Assembly (NCBI GenBank): GCA_030606095.1
Contig: JAUWHC010000204.1
Location: 1 to 5,720, forward strand
DNA: 5,720 nt
Reading direction: 5' to 3'
Source: Promethearchaeota archaeon
Lineage (GTDB): Archaea; Asgardarchaeota; Lokiarchaeia; Sigyniarchaeales; SOKP01
Shown here: in pieces, positions 1 to 5,624 of the stretch
Numbering within the stretch: position 1 is the stretch's first letter
How the letters are laid out: each line of letters opens with the position of its first letter
The notes under the pieces: model-generated
Database searches by the model: none
Told to the model about the DNA's origin: nothing
What the model saw: the letters and a program-made list of their open reading frames with translations, nothing else
Position numbers and translations under genes: made by a program

Positions 1-16
1 TTTTTTTCATTAAGTG

Positions 17-24
17 TATAAAAT
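17..24 (+). promoter_or_regulatory. Weak candidate TATA-like box upstream of rph
   Basis: TATAAAAT lies 62 bases before the rph ATG, so transcription would start around 45-50 and leave a leader of about 35-40 bases. A second candidate, ATATAT at 43-48, would give a leader of roughly 12-16 bases. Neither is at the -25 to -32 position that marks the clearer boxes in this window, so the choice is uncertain. Confidence 0.25.
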
Positions 25-85
25 AATTTTTAAACTCATTTCATATATCAAAAAATACAATTGAGAAAAATCTGGTTTTATCTAA

Positions 86-811
86 ATGCTTGGAAATGAA
101 AGATTTGATGGAAGAACTTTTGATGAAATTAGGAAAACAACTATAGAACGGAACTTTTTAAAGTTCCCCGAAGGTTCCGTGTTAATCACTCAAGGAAACA
201 CAAAAATAATCGTTACTGCCTCCGTTCTGGAAAATGTTCCGCGATTTTTGGCAGATACGGGAACGGGTTGGATAACCGCAGAATATAATATGTTGCCAAG
301 AGCAACCCAAAATAGAAACTCAAGAGAAAGAGAAAGAAAAGTAAAGGGTAGAACTCACGAAATACAGCGTTTAATAGGGAGGAGTATGAGAGCCGCATTC
401 AATTACGACAAAATTGGCGAACGCACGATTAGAGTTGATTGCGACGTCATACAAGCCGATGGCGGTACAAGATGTGCCTCGATCACAGGAGCTTTTGTTG
501 CCGTTTTTGACGCCATCAATTATTTATACAACGAACAAAGAATATACGGATTTCCCGATTACAAGGTCACTGCGGGCATATCGCTGGGTCTTAAGAACAA
601 CAAGGTTCTTTTAGACCTAAATTACGAAGAAGACTCTAAAGTAGACGTCGATTTTAACTTAGTAGCGAACGAAGATTTAGAATTGATCGAAATTCAAGGA
701 ACTGCGGAAGGATTACCATTTAACAAGGAGAAATTAAACGAAATAATCGAAGTCGGAGAAAGGGGTATAATGGAATTAATTAAAATTCAAAAAAATGTAT
801 TGAACTTATAA
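86..811 (+). CDS. rph: Ribonuclease PH, bacterial type (3' exoribonuclease, tRNA 3' processing)
   Basis: RNase PH is a phosphate-dependent 3'-to-5' exoribonuclease that trims precursor RNAs, chiefly tRNA 3' ends, releasing nucleoside diphosphates; the family forms a cytoplasmic hexameric ring. The 241-residue product is close to the usual length of about 238. Visible family landmarks, in order: an FDGR start (residues 7-10), FLKFPEGSVL (24-33), the GTGWITAEYNMLPRAT block (58-73), the arginine-rich GRTHEIQRLIGRS segment (88-100), the phosphate-binding QADGGTR (123-129, T128 and R129), SITGAFVA (132-139), the acidic LDLNYEEDS and VDFN cluster (176-191, including D177, E181-D183 and D189), and QGTAEG near the end (204-209). 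The ATG is taken because FDGR follows after six residues, as expected. There is no Shine-Dalgarno sequence. These features are those of bacterial RNase PH; archaeal exosome Rrp41 lacks several of them. Identification is very secure; which domain of life it sits in is not. Confidence 0.96.
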   Translation: MLGNERFDGRTFDEIRKTTIERNFLKFPEGSVLITQGNTKIIVTASVLENVPRFLADTGTGWITAEYNMLPRATQNRNSRERERKVKGRTHEIQRLIGRSMRAAFNYDKIGERTIRVDCDVIQADGGTRCASITGAFVAVFDAINYLYNEQRIYGFPDYKVTAGISLGLKNNKVLLDLNYEEDSKVDVDFNLVANEDLELIEIQGTAEGLPFNKEKLNEIIEVGERGIMELIKIQKNVLNL

Positions 812-818
812 TATTATC

Positions 819-836
819 TTATTTTTTCTAATTTTA
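819..836 (+). terminator. Oligo-T terminator after rph
   Basis: A run of six T (822-827) followed by further T-rich sequence starts about 10 bases after the rph stop codon. I see no convincing GC-rich hairpin before it. An unstructured oligo-T tract is the usual archaeal intrinsic terminator, but in such AT-rich DNA it could also be chance. Confidence 0.4.
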
Positions 837-877
837 ATTAAAAACAGTAATTTCTAAATATTGTTAAAGAAAGATGC

Positions 878-886
878 AAAAAAAAA
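878..886 (-). terminator. Oligo-T terminator of the dehydratase gene
   Basis: Nine A on the + strand read as T9 on the - strand, about 50 bases past the stop of the dehydratase gene. It is one of the longest homopolymers in the window and lies in the convergent gap between rph and that gene. No strong stem is visible beside it, which favours an archaeal-style oligo-T terminator. Confidence 0.45.
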
Positions 887-934
887 TTAATGTAAATCCT
901 TCAAAATATGAATTTATAAAATATTAAATAATAA

Positions 935-2086
935 TTAATGAGCTTCGATTCCAAGCATTTCTGGATGAGATTGGAAGTATTCTACTCCTTCTTTTATAAT
1001 TTCTACTATTGATCTTACCGGTTTCCAGCCTGTTTCGTTAAATATCTTATCGTTCCGGCCAATTAATAAGGGAACTTCGCTAGGTCGCATACGTTGAGGG
1101 TCTATAAACACATCTGCGTCGATATTGTAGATTTTCTTCGCTAATTTAACATAGTCAGCGATAGTTATTCCTTTTCCTGAGCTAACATTAAATGGCTCTC
1201 CAAATTTGCTTTTCTCACTAAGTATAATGTAAGCATTAACGGTATCTTTTACGTGTGTAAAATCCCTAATAGCGTTGGGGTTTCCAATAACAATTTTATC
1301 CCTTTTGTTATTTAAAATTTCTACAATTTGTCTGTGGACTACACTAGTAACAAATTGAATCCCTCTCCTAGGTCCTTCGTGATTAAAACCACGAGTAATG
1401 ATACTCGGCACGCCATACGAATTATGATATAACCATGCTATTTGTTCAGTGGCACATTTTGATATTCCATAAACACTTCTCGGTCGGAAGGGGTTTTTCT
1501 TTAAATCCTCTGTTACGGGTACTTCTCTAGGATCCACTAACCCATATTGTTCGCTACTACACGCAACCTGTAAACTATCTAAGCCCGTTTTGAATCTACG
1601 CGCTGCTTCAAACACATTAATGGTGCCTATAGTGTTATTATGTGTAACTCTAACGGGTTCTCGAAATGAAGTTGGAACAAAAGATTCAGCTGCGAGATGA
1701 AATACTGCGTTAGGTTGTATTTCTTCAAAGATAGATAAAATTCTTTCAGCACTCGTAATATCCGCTTCGTGAAGGAATATATTACCCCTTAAATGTTCTA
1801 TATTTTCATACATAGGAACTGCGTGCCTACGGATTGTACCATGGACTTCACAGCCTAGATCTAATAATTGTTCAGCTAAATGACTTCCCGCAAAACCACT
1901 TATACCCGTTATAAGAACGCGTTTTTCTCTCCAAAAGGCTTCGTTTGGTAATGCAGATACGCATCCCTTAAAATTTTCTAAATAGCTCTCAATTTTTTCC
2001 GGTTTTATTATGTATCCTTGTTTTTCAAGTTCATTAACGCGGGGATTTTCTTCTATTACTTCATCAATAGGTATTAAATCATTCAT
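935..2086 (-). CDS. NAD(P)-dependent sugar-nucleotide dehydratase/epimerase, GDP-mannose 4,6-dehydratase-like
   Basis: This is an extended short-chain dehydrogenase/reductase of 383 residues, acting in the cytosol on a nucleotide-activated sugar. Visible features: Rossmann glycine motif GISGFAG (61-67); IRRHA (85-89), whose paired arginines suggest NADP; AD at 108-109; LAAES (131-135); SSE (177-179) with YGISK (206-210), giving the Ser/Glu/Tyr206/Lys210 catalytic set of 4,6-dehydratases; FNHEGPRRG (234-242), close to the FNHESPRRG of GDP-mannose 4,6-dehydratase; RDFTHVKD (274-281); and RPSEVPLLIG (334-343) before a GW (353-354). This makes 4-keto-6-deoxy sugar formation the best guess. CDP-glucose 4,6-dehydratase or an epimerase remain possible, since the FWREKRVLITG opening recalls the CDP-glucose enzymes. 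About 54 extra residues precede the Rossmann fold, with no internal Met before M92 to offer a shorter start. It presumably supplies a deoxysugar donor to the neighbouring glycosyltransferases. Its base composition is visibly less AT-rich than theirs. Confidence 0.88.
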   Translation of the reverse strand: MNDLIPIDEVIEENPRVNELEKQGYIIKPEKIESYLENFKGCVSALPNEAFWREKRVLITGISGFAGSHLAEQLLDLGCEVHGTIRRHAVPMYENIEHLRGNIFLHEADITSAERILSIFEEIQPNAVFHLAAESFVPTSFREPVRVTHNNTIGTINVFEAARRFKTGLDSLQVACSSEQYGLVDPREVPVTEDLKKNPFRPRSVYGISKCATEQIAWLYHNSYGVPSIITRGFNHEGPRRGIQFVTSVVHRQIVEILNNKRDKIVIGNPNAIRDFTHVKDTVNAYIILSEKSKFGEPFNVSSGKGITIADYVKLAKKIYNIDADVFIDPQRMRPSEVPLLIGRNDKIFNETGWKPVRSIVEIIKEGVEYFQSHPEMLGIEAH

Positions 2087-2129
2087 GATAATACTTATAA
2101 TAAATTATTTATTGTTATTTAGTTTAATT

Positions 2130-2137
2130 ATTAAAAA
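2130..2137 (-). promoter_or_regulatory. Weak candidate TATA-like box for the dehydratase gene
   Basis: TTTTTAAT on the - strand lies 44-51 bases before the ATG at 2086, implying a leader of about 20 bases. A second AT-rich candidate (TTTATTATAA) is within 20 bases of the ATG, too close for a TATA box of a leaderless gene. The region is so AT-rich that the call is weak. No Shine-Dalgarno sequence precedes the ATG. Confidence 0.25.
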
Positions 2138-2154
2138 TTTTGTGAATTCTTAAG

Positions 2155-2160
2155 AAAAAA
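2155..2160 (-). terminator. Oligo-T terminator after the first GT4 gene
   Basis: Six A on the + strand read as T6 on the - strand, about 54 bases past the stop at 2214 and upstream of the dehydratase promoter region. A hairpin is not evident. If it works, the two same-strand genes separated by this 127-base gap are transcribed separately rather than as an operon. Confidence 0.35.
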
Positions 2161-2213
2161 TAATGATATTAAAAGATTTACCAACTAACAGATAATTCTA
2201 TTTTAGCTAAATT

Positions 2214-3368
2214 TTAATTTTTATCTTCTAGGACTTCTTTATAAAACAAGAATTCCTTATTAGCAATTAAATCTAAAGAACAATTTTTCATAACAAAGTT
2301 TCTGGCATTTTTTCCTATTTTTTCCCCTAAATCCCGATTTTCATACAGATAATTTATAGCATTTTTAATAGAATTTGAAGAATGATCACATAAATAACCA
2401 TTTTTTTTATGCTTTATAATATTATTTATCCCTATTACATTTGTACCTATGCACGGGGTTCCACAACTCATTGCTTCTAATAGAACTTTTGGATTTCCTT
2501 CATAATATGAGGGGAGAATAAAAATTTGATATTGATTTATTATCTCAGGAAGTTTGTTATTTGGAAAGCGACCTAAAAAATTTATTTTAACATCTAATTC
2601 TTTTGTTGTTTGCTTTAATTTGTCTTCTAAAGGGCCCTTTCCAATGATATCTAAAGTAAAACCATCTAAATCTTTAAAAGCTTTTATTAAGTTAAATAAA
2701 TTTTTCTCACGAGTTAATCTTCCAATAAATAATACAGATTTATCTTTCTTTTTCAATTTTAAAGGTTTAAATAGCTCCACATCAACATAATTATAAAAAA
2801 ATCTTATTTTCTTTTTTTTCTTCTTTAATCTGAACTTTTGAATTACGAATTGAATATCGCGTTCATTTGTTAAGATAATACCATCTGCTAGTTTATAAGA
2901 AATTAATTCAATTAAGTACATCCATGTATAGCGTAATAGAAACTTAAAATGATTCTTCTTTTTCTTTATTTTATAGTCGGAAATATATGTTCTCAGCCAT
3001 TCATATCCACATCTAATTATTAATTTCTTTCCATATAGCAATTTGCCTACACAAGCAATTAGACTTCCTTTCATTTGATTCGTTTTAATAATATCAATTC
3101 CTTTGAACAATTGATTCAATCGTAATGGCAATAATAAAGATTGAAACTTAGGAAATTTTGATGTTAAATATTTCCCGACAGGAAATACTTTTATAGTTCC
3201 GAGGACCTCTGGGTAATTCAAATCTTTTTGGTCTCCGTATGTTAATAATTTAAAATTCACATTTTTCTGAGTAAGGCTTTTGTATAGCTCTAATTCTCTG
3301 AAAATAATTCCCGAATTATACCATTGATCTAAAGATACTCCATATGTAAAGGTAATTAATATGTTCAT
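2214..3368 (-). CDS. Glycosyltransferase family 4 (GT-B fold), 384 residues
   Basis: A retaining glycosyltransferase of the GT4 type, expected to move a sugar from a nucleotide donor to a growing lipid-linked glycan at the inner face of the membrane. Residues are numbered from the ATG at 3368. The N-terminal Rossmann domain starts MNILITFTYG, and a basic, aromatic stretch at about 135-163 (KKKKNHFKFLLRYTWMYLIE and onward) could contact the membrane. The C-terminal donor domain has FIGRLTREKN (214-223; R217, E221, K222 for the donor phosphates), IIGKGPLED (241-249), and EGNPKVLLE (290-298), the E-x7-E motif of GT4. An in-frame TTG at 3386 would add six residues, but the ATG is preferred: it fits the family start, and a TATA-like box lies exactly 25-32 bases before it. 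A lysine run (RLKKKKKKIR, 180-189) is encoded partly by A8. Sugar donor and acceptor cannot be told from sequence. Confidence 0.92.
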   Translation of the reverse strand: MNILITFTYGVSLDQWYNSGIIFRELELYKSLTQKNVNFKLLTYGDQKDLNYPEVLGTIKVFPVGKYLTSKFPKFQSLLLPLRLNQLFKGIDIIKTNQMKGSLIACVGKLLYGKKLIIRCGYEWLRTYISDYKIKKKKNHFKFLLRYTWMYLIELISYKLADGIILTNERDIQFVIQKFRLKKKKKKIRFFYNYVDVELFKPLKLKKKDKSVLFIGRLTREKNLFNLIKAFKDLDGFTLDIIGKGPLEDKLKQTTKELDVKINFLGRFPNNKLPEIINQYQIFILPSYYEGNPKVLLEAMSCGTPCIGTNVIGINNIIKHKKNGYLCDHSSNSIKNAINYLYENRDLGEKIGKNARNFVMKNCSLDLIANKEFLFYKEVLEDKN

Positions 3369-3390
3369 TATTATTAAAACATCCAAAAAA

Positions 3391-3400
3391 TATTTTTAAA
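3391..3400 (-). promoter_or_regulatory. TATA-like promoter box of the first GT4 gene
   Basis: On the - strand this reads TTTAAAAATA, with its first eight bases at -32 to -25 from the ATG at 3368. The bases just upstream (AGAGAGA) are purine-rich, as in an archaeal BRE. Position and sequence together suggest an archaeal promoter whose transcript begins at or next to the start codon. Confidence 0.6.
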
Positions 3401-3423
3401 TCTCTCTAATACTAATATCTTCT

Positions 3424-3433
3424 TTTAAAAATA
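3424..3433 (+). promoter_or_regulatory. TATA-like promoter box of the GT2 gene
   Basis: TTTAAAAATA on the + strand is the exact reverse complement of the box at 3391-3400, facing the other way. Transcription would begin near 3450-3457, leaving a leader of about 20 bases before the ATG at 3476. No purine-rich BRE-like stretch precedes it, so it is less certain than its partner. Confidence 0.45.
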
Positions 3434-3475
3434 AATTATTAAGAATTTTTTCCTTAATATTATTAATAATACTTA

Positions 3476-4417
3476 ATGGGTTTTACATTTACTAGAAATA
3501 TGAAAAGCAATATTAACTCAAATCATATCACATTTTCTGTTTTGATGGCTAATTATAACAATGCCGATTTTCTTGAAGAAGCAATAAATAGTGTTCTTTC
3601 TCAAACATATCCCCATTGGGAATTAATCATCGTAGATGATATCTCTACCGATAATTCTATTGAAATAATAAATTCTTTTTTAAAAGATAATCGAATTAAA
3701 CTAATTATTCATGAGACGAATATGGGTTACGGTGGAGCTTTAAAAACTGCTGCAGATAATTCATCCAACGATGTTTTGGCAATATTGGACTCTGACGATG
3801 TTCTCCATAAGAATGCTTTAGAAGTCATGGCAAGTGCTTTTACACATAACCCAGAATTTGGATTTATATATAGCATGTATTGGCAATGTGATTCAGATTT
3901 AAATCATCCTAAAATTGTTAAATTTGTTGGAGAAATTAAACCAAATAAAACTAATCTCCATGAGATAAAAGCCTCACACTTTAAAGCGTTCCGAAAAGAC
4001 GCATATAAACAAACTAAAGGATTTGATCCAAACCAAAAAAAAGCAGTTGATAAAGATATTATTTTTAAATTGGAAGAAGTTACTAAATTAAAATTCGTAA
4101 ATATTCCATTGTATTATTATAGATGGCATGGAAAGGGCATATCGCAAGAAAAAGGTCGATTTGAAGCAGAATTTTATCATTATCTCGCTAAATTAAAAGC
4201 ATATAAAAGAAGAGTGAATACAGAAATTCCCAATTTAACTATAAAGCAAATCTATTTTGAATATTATAGAATAACATTTTTTAAATTAACTCATTTTTTA
4301 AAATTTTTTTATAATATATTTAGAGTTTCAAAACTGATTGATAATATCTTAAATAAATTTCCTTTAATTCCGATAGGCTTTAAAGAAAAATTGATTTTTT
4401 TAAAGAAACTTAATTAA
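3476..4417 (+). CDS. Glycosyltransferase family 2 (GT-A fold), 313 residues
   Basis: An inverting GT2 enzyme, expected to add one sugar to a lipid-linked or surface glycan from a nucleotide-sugar donor. The GT-A domain begins with FSVLMANYNNADFLEEAI (20-37) and continues with IIVDDISTDNS (51-61; D54 and D55 bind the nucleotide), NMGYGGAL (82-89), and ILDSDD (103-108), whose D105-x-D107 is the metal-binding DXD motif. HFKAFRKDAYKQTKGFD (168-184) and VDKD (191-194) supply the acceptor side and the likely catalytic base (D192 or D194), followed by YRWHGKGIS (215-223). The last 50 residues are basic and aromatic and may bind the membrane. The ATG at 3476 gives about 18 residues before the fold; an ATG at 3500 (residue 9) is an alternative, and neither has a Shine-Dalgarno sequence. 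It is divergent from the upstream GT4 gene, and its stop codon abuts that of the downstream GT4 gene. Substrate unknown. Confidence 0.92.
   Translation: MGFTFTRNMKSNINSNHITFSVLMANYNNADFLEEAINSVLSQTYPHWELIIVDDISTDNSIEIINSFLKDNRIKLIIHETNMGYGGALKTAADNSSNDVLAILDSDDVLHKNALEVMASAFTHNPEFGFIYSMYWQCDSDLNHPKIVKFVGEIKPNKTNLHEIKASHFKAFRKDAYKQTKGFDPNQKKAVDKDIIFKLEEVTKLKFVNIPLYYYRWHGKGISQEKGRFEAEFYHYLAKLKAYKRRVNTEIPNLTIKQIYFEYYRITFFKLTHFLKFFYNIFRVSKLIDNILNKFPLIPIGFKEKLIFLKKLN
4395..4401 (+). terminator. Possible oligo-T termination tract inside the GT2 3' end
   Basis: T7 lies 14 bases before the GT2 stop codon, the last clear T-run on this strand before the convergent gene begins. Since there is no intergenic space, termination must occur inside coding DNA or past the stop within the antisense of the next gene. 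The call rests on the T-run alone. Confidence 0.2.
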
Positions 4418-4423
4418 TTAAGT
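4408..4423. repeat. 16-bp perfect palindrome at the junction of two convergent stop codons
   Basis: ACTTAATTAATTAAGT equals its own reverse complement and contains the TAA stops of both the GT2 gene (4415-4417) and the second GT4 gene (4418-4420). It is AT-only in its core, so it would make a weak hairpin. It may be a shared 3' end signal or just a result of overlapping TAA/TTA stops. Confidence 0.6.
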
Positions 4424-5545
4424 ATTAATTAAATAATAATCTATTAATTTAACCCAATTATCTGTAAAATTTCTGTTATCAAAGATTTTAACTTGTTGAG
4501 CTGATTTTTTTGAAAAGACTTCTCTTGCTGTTTTATCCTTTGCTAATTGAATCATTTTATTCGCTAGATCATTTGAATCCGCAGTATTAACTAAAAGCCC
4601 ATATTCTCCATTTCCTAAGATTTCTTTTGGACCGGTTTTACAATCGGTGGAAATAATAGGAATTTTACAAGCTAATGCCTCAAGCAAAACATAAGGGAGT
4701 CCTTCGTGCAAAGATGAAAGAACAAAAATATTTGCGCTTGAAATATATTTATAAGGATTTTTTACCGACCCAAGTAAAATAACATAATTTTTTAATTCTT
4801 TAACGGTAATTAATTCCTCTAATTGACTCCTTAATGGACCTTCTCCAATAATAAATAATCTTGAATTTGGAATTTCTTTAATCACTTTTGAATACGCTTC
4901 AATAAGATATGTATGCCCTTTTTCACCAGATAATCTTCCAATTGTAATGAATTTCATAATGTTCTTATCATTAAACACTTCCTCAAAATCGTCTACTTTT
5001 TCTTGTGCTTTTTTTTCAATTTTTTCAATATCAATACCATTATAAATTGGTATAATCTTGTTATTAGGAATTTTATAATCTTTAATGAATATCTCTTTTA
5101 GTTCTTTTGAGACAGGAACAACAGCATTTGCTTTTTTTAAGGGATATAAATATCTTATTAAGTATTTAAAATATATCTTTTTTTTATATTGCCTATTTGG
5201 ATTTGTATTAACGCTAATAATTAATGGGATGTTAAGATTAAATATGTATTTTAACGGGATAATCCAATAGCTTGTTCGAGACATAAAAGTAATAATGATA
5301 TCAGGAGAGATGAATTTTATTGCGTAGTAAAGTTTGATAAGGCGGATAATTAGATGACTAAAACGATGTTTTTCATTAATAGAAAAATATGCTCCATTAA
5401 ACGGATAAATCTTATCTGAATGATGAAATGTAAGAGTAGAAATATTATACTTGCTTGATAAACTCATTGTGAGAGAAGCCGCAACTTTTGGTGCTCCTCT
5501 ACTAAACCTCAAAGAAGAAGTTATAATTAAGACTTTTTTTTTCAT
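4418..5545 (-). CDS. Glycosyltransferase family 4 (GT-B fold), 375 residues
   Basis: A second GT4 enzyme, probably adding a sugar to a polyprenyl-linked glycan at the cytoplasmic membrane face. It opens MKKKVLIITSSLRFSRGAPK, with the glycine-bearing loop of the acceptor domain near G17. A basic aromatic segment (118-140) may sit on the membrane, as in polyprenyl-acceptor enzymes. IPIYNGID (165-172) ends the N-terminal domain. The donor domain shows TIGRLSGEKGH (201-211; R204 and K209), FIIGEGPLR (231-239), and EGLPYVLLE (281-289), the E-x7-E motif, then STDCKTGPKEIL (299-310). The GP(K/R)EIL ending resembles the subgroup that includes PglJ-like HexNAc transferases, but this does not fix the sugar. 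The ATG at 5545 is well placed: a TTTTAAAA box lies 25-32 bases upstream. The start codon is followed at once by A9 encoding KKK. The protein is only distantly similar to the other GT4 here, so it is not a recent duplicate. Confidence 0.92.
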   Translation of the reverse strand: MKKKVLIITSSLRFSRGAPKVAASLTMSLSSKYNISTLTFHHSDKIYPFNGAYFSINEKHRFSHLIIRLIKLYYAIKFISPDIIITFMSRTSYWIIPLKYIFNLNIPLIISVNTNPNRQYKKKIYFKYLIRYLYPLKKANAVVPVSKELKEIFIKDYKIPNNKIIPIYNGIDIEKIEKKAQEKVDDFEEVFNDKNIMKFITIGRLSGEKGHTYLIEAYSKVIKEIPNSRLFIIGEGPLRSQLEELITVKELKNYVILLGSVKNPYKYISSANIFVLSSLHEGLPYVLLEALACKIPIISTDCKTGPKEILGNGEYGLLVNTADSNDLANKMIQLAKDKTAREVFSKKSAQQVKIFDNRNFTDNWVKLIDYYLINT

Positions 5546-5569
5546 TTTCTAAAATGTTATGTCATCTAA

Positions 5570-5577
5570 TTTTAAAA
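5570..5577 (-). promoter_or_regulatory. TATA-like promoter box of the second GT4 gene
   Basis: TTTTAAAA spans exactly -32 to -25 from the ATG at 5545, matching the placement seen for the GT4 gene starting at 3368. The - strand upstream of it reads GAAAAAGTA, purine-rich like an archaeal BRE. No Shine-Dalgarno sequence follows. It is consistent with a leaderless archaeal transcript. Confidence 0.6.
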
Positions 5578-5594
5578 TACTTTTTCACTTAATA

Positions 5595-5602
5595 TTTTAA
5601 AA
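5595..5602 (+). promoter_or_regulatory. TATA-like promoter box of the right-edge gene
   Basis: A second TTTTAAAA, embedded in the same 10-bp palindrome ATTTTAAAAT (5594-5603) as the box at 5569-5578, lies at -30 to -23 from the ATG at 5625. Because the box is palindromic, direction is inferred from the gene it precedes. Another AT-rich match at 5613-5620 is too close to the ATG to serve. Confidence 0.5.
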
Positions 5603-5624
5603 TCAATAGAATATTTAAAATATC

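Noticed and set aside
1..10. Possible start of a leftward gene (ATG followed by seven A on the - strand at position 10)
   Set aside because: Only ten bases are visible, and the nearest TATA-like box (27-34) would be at -17 to -24, too close. The T7 on the + strand could equally be the terminator of an upstream gene. Nothing decides between them.
180..189. Lysine run in the first GT4 product (residue positions) considered as a frameshift or sequencing error
   Set aside because: The frame stays open on both sides, and the GT4 motifs before and after are in the same frame, so the run encodes a real if unusual loop.
213..398. 61-codon open frame on the - strand inside rph
   Set aside because: It lies wholly antisense to the strongly conserved rph gene, and the product is low-complexity Leu/Phe/Tyr-rich, as expected from antisense of charged codons.
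414..614. 66-codon open frame on the + strand inside rph
   Set aside because: It is a +1-type shadow of rph; the rph frame there carries the conserved QADGGTR and SITGAFVA motifs, and the shadow shows no family features.
812..934. Possible tRNA or short gene between rph and the dehydratase gene
   Set aside because: No GTTC-type T-loop, acceptor stem or open frame of useful length is seen; the gap holds only two oppositely oriented oligo-T tracts.
2554..2790. 78-codon open frame on the + strand opposite the first GT4 gene
   Set aside because: It overlaps the antisense of the GT4 donor-binding domain, is rich in Lys, Phe and Ser, and has no promoter or ribosome-binding signal.
3369..3475. Possible small RNA or riboswitch in the intergenic region
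   Set aside because: The 107 bases are almost all A and T, with no stable stem visible; two TATA-like boxes explain the recognisable structure.
5085..5270. 61-codon open frame on the + strand opposite the second GT4 gene
   Set aside because: It is antisense to a conserved GT4 region; the hydrophobic appearance comes from reading Lys/Ile-rich codons in reverse.
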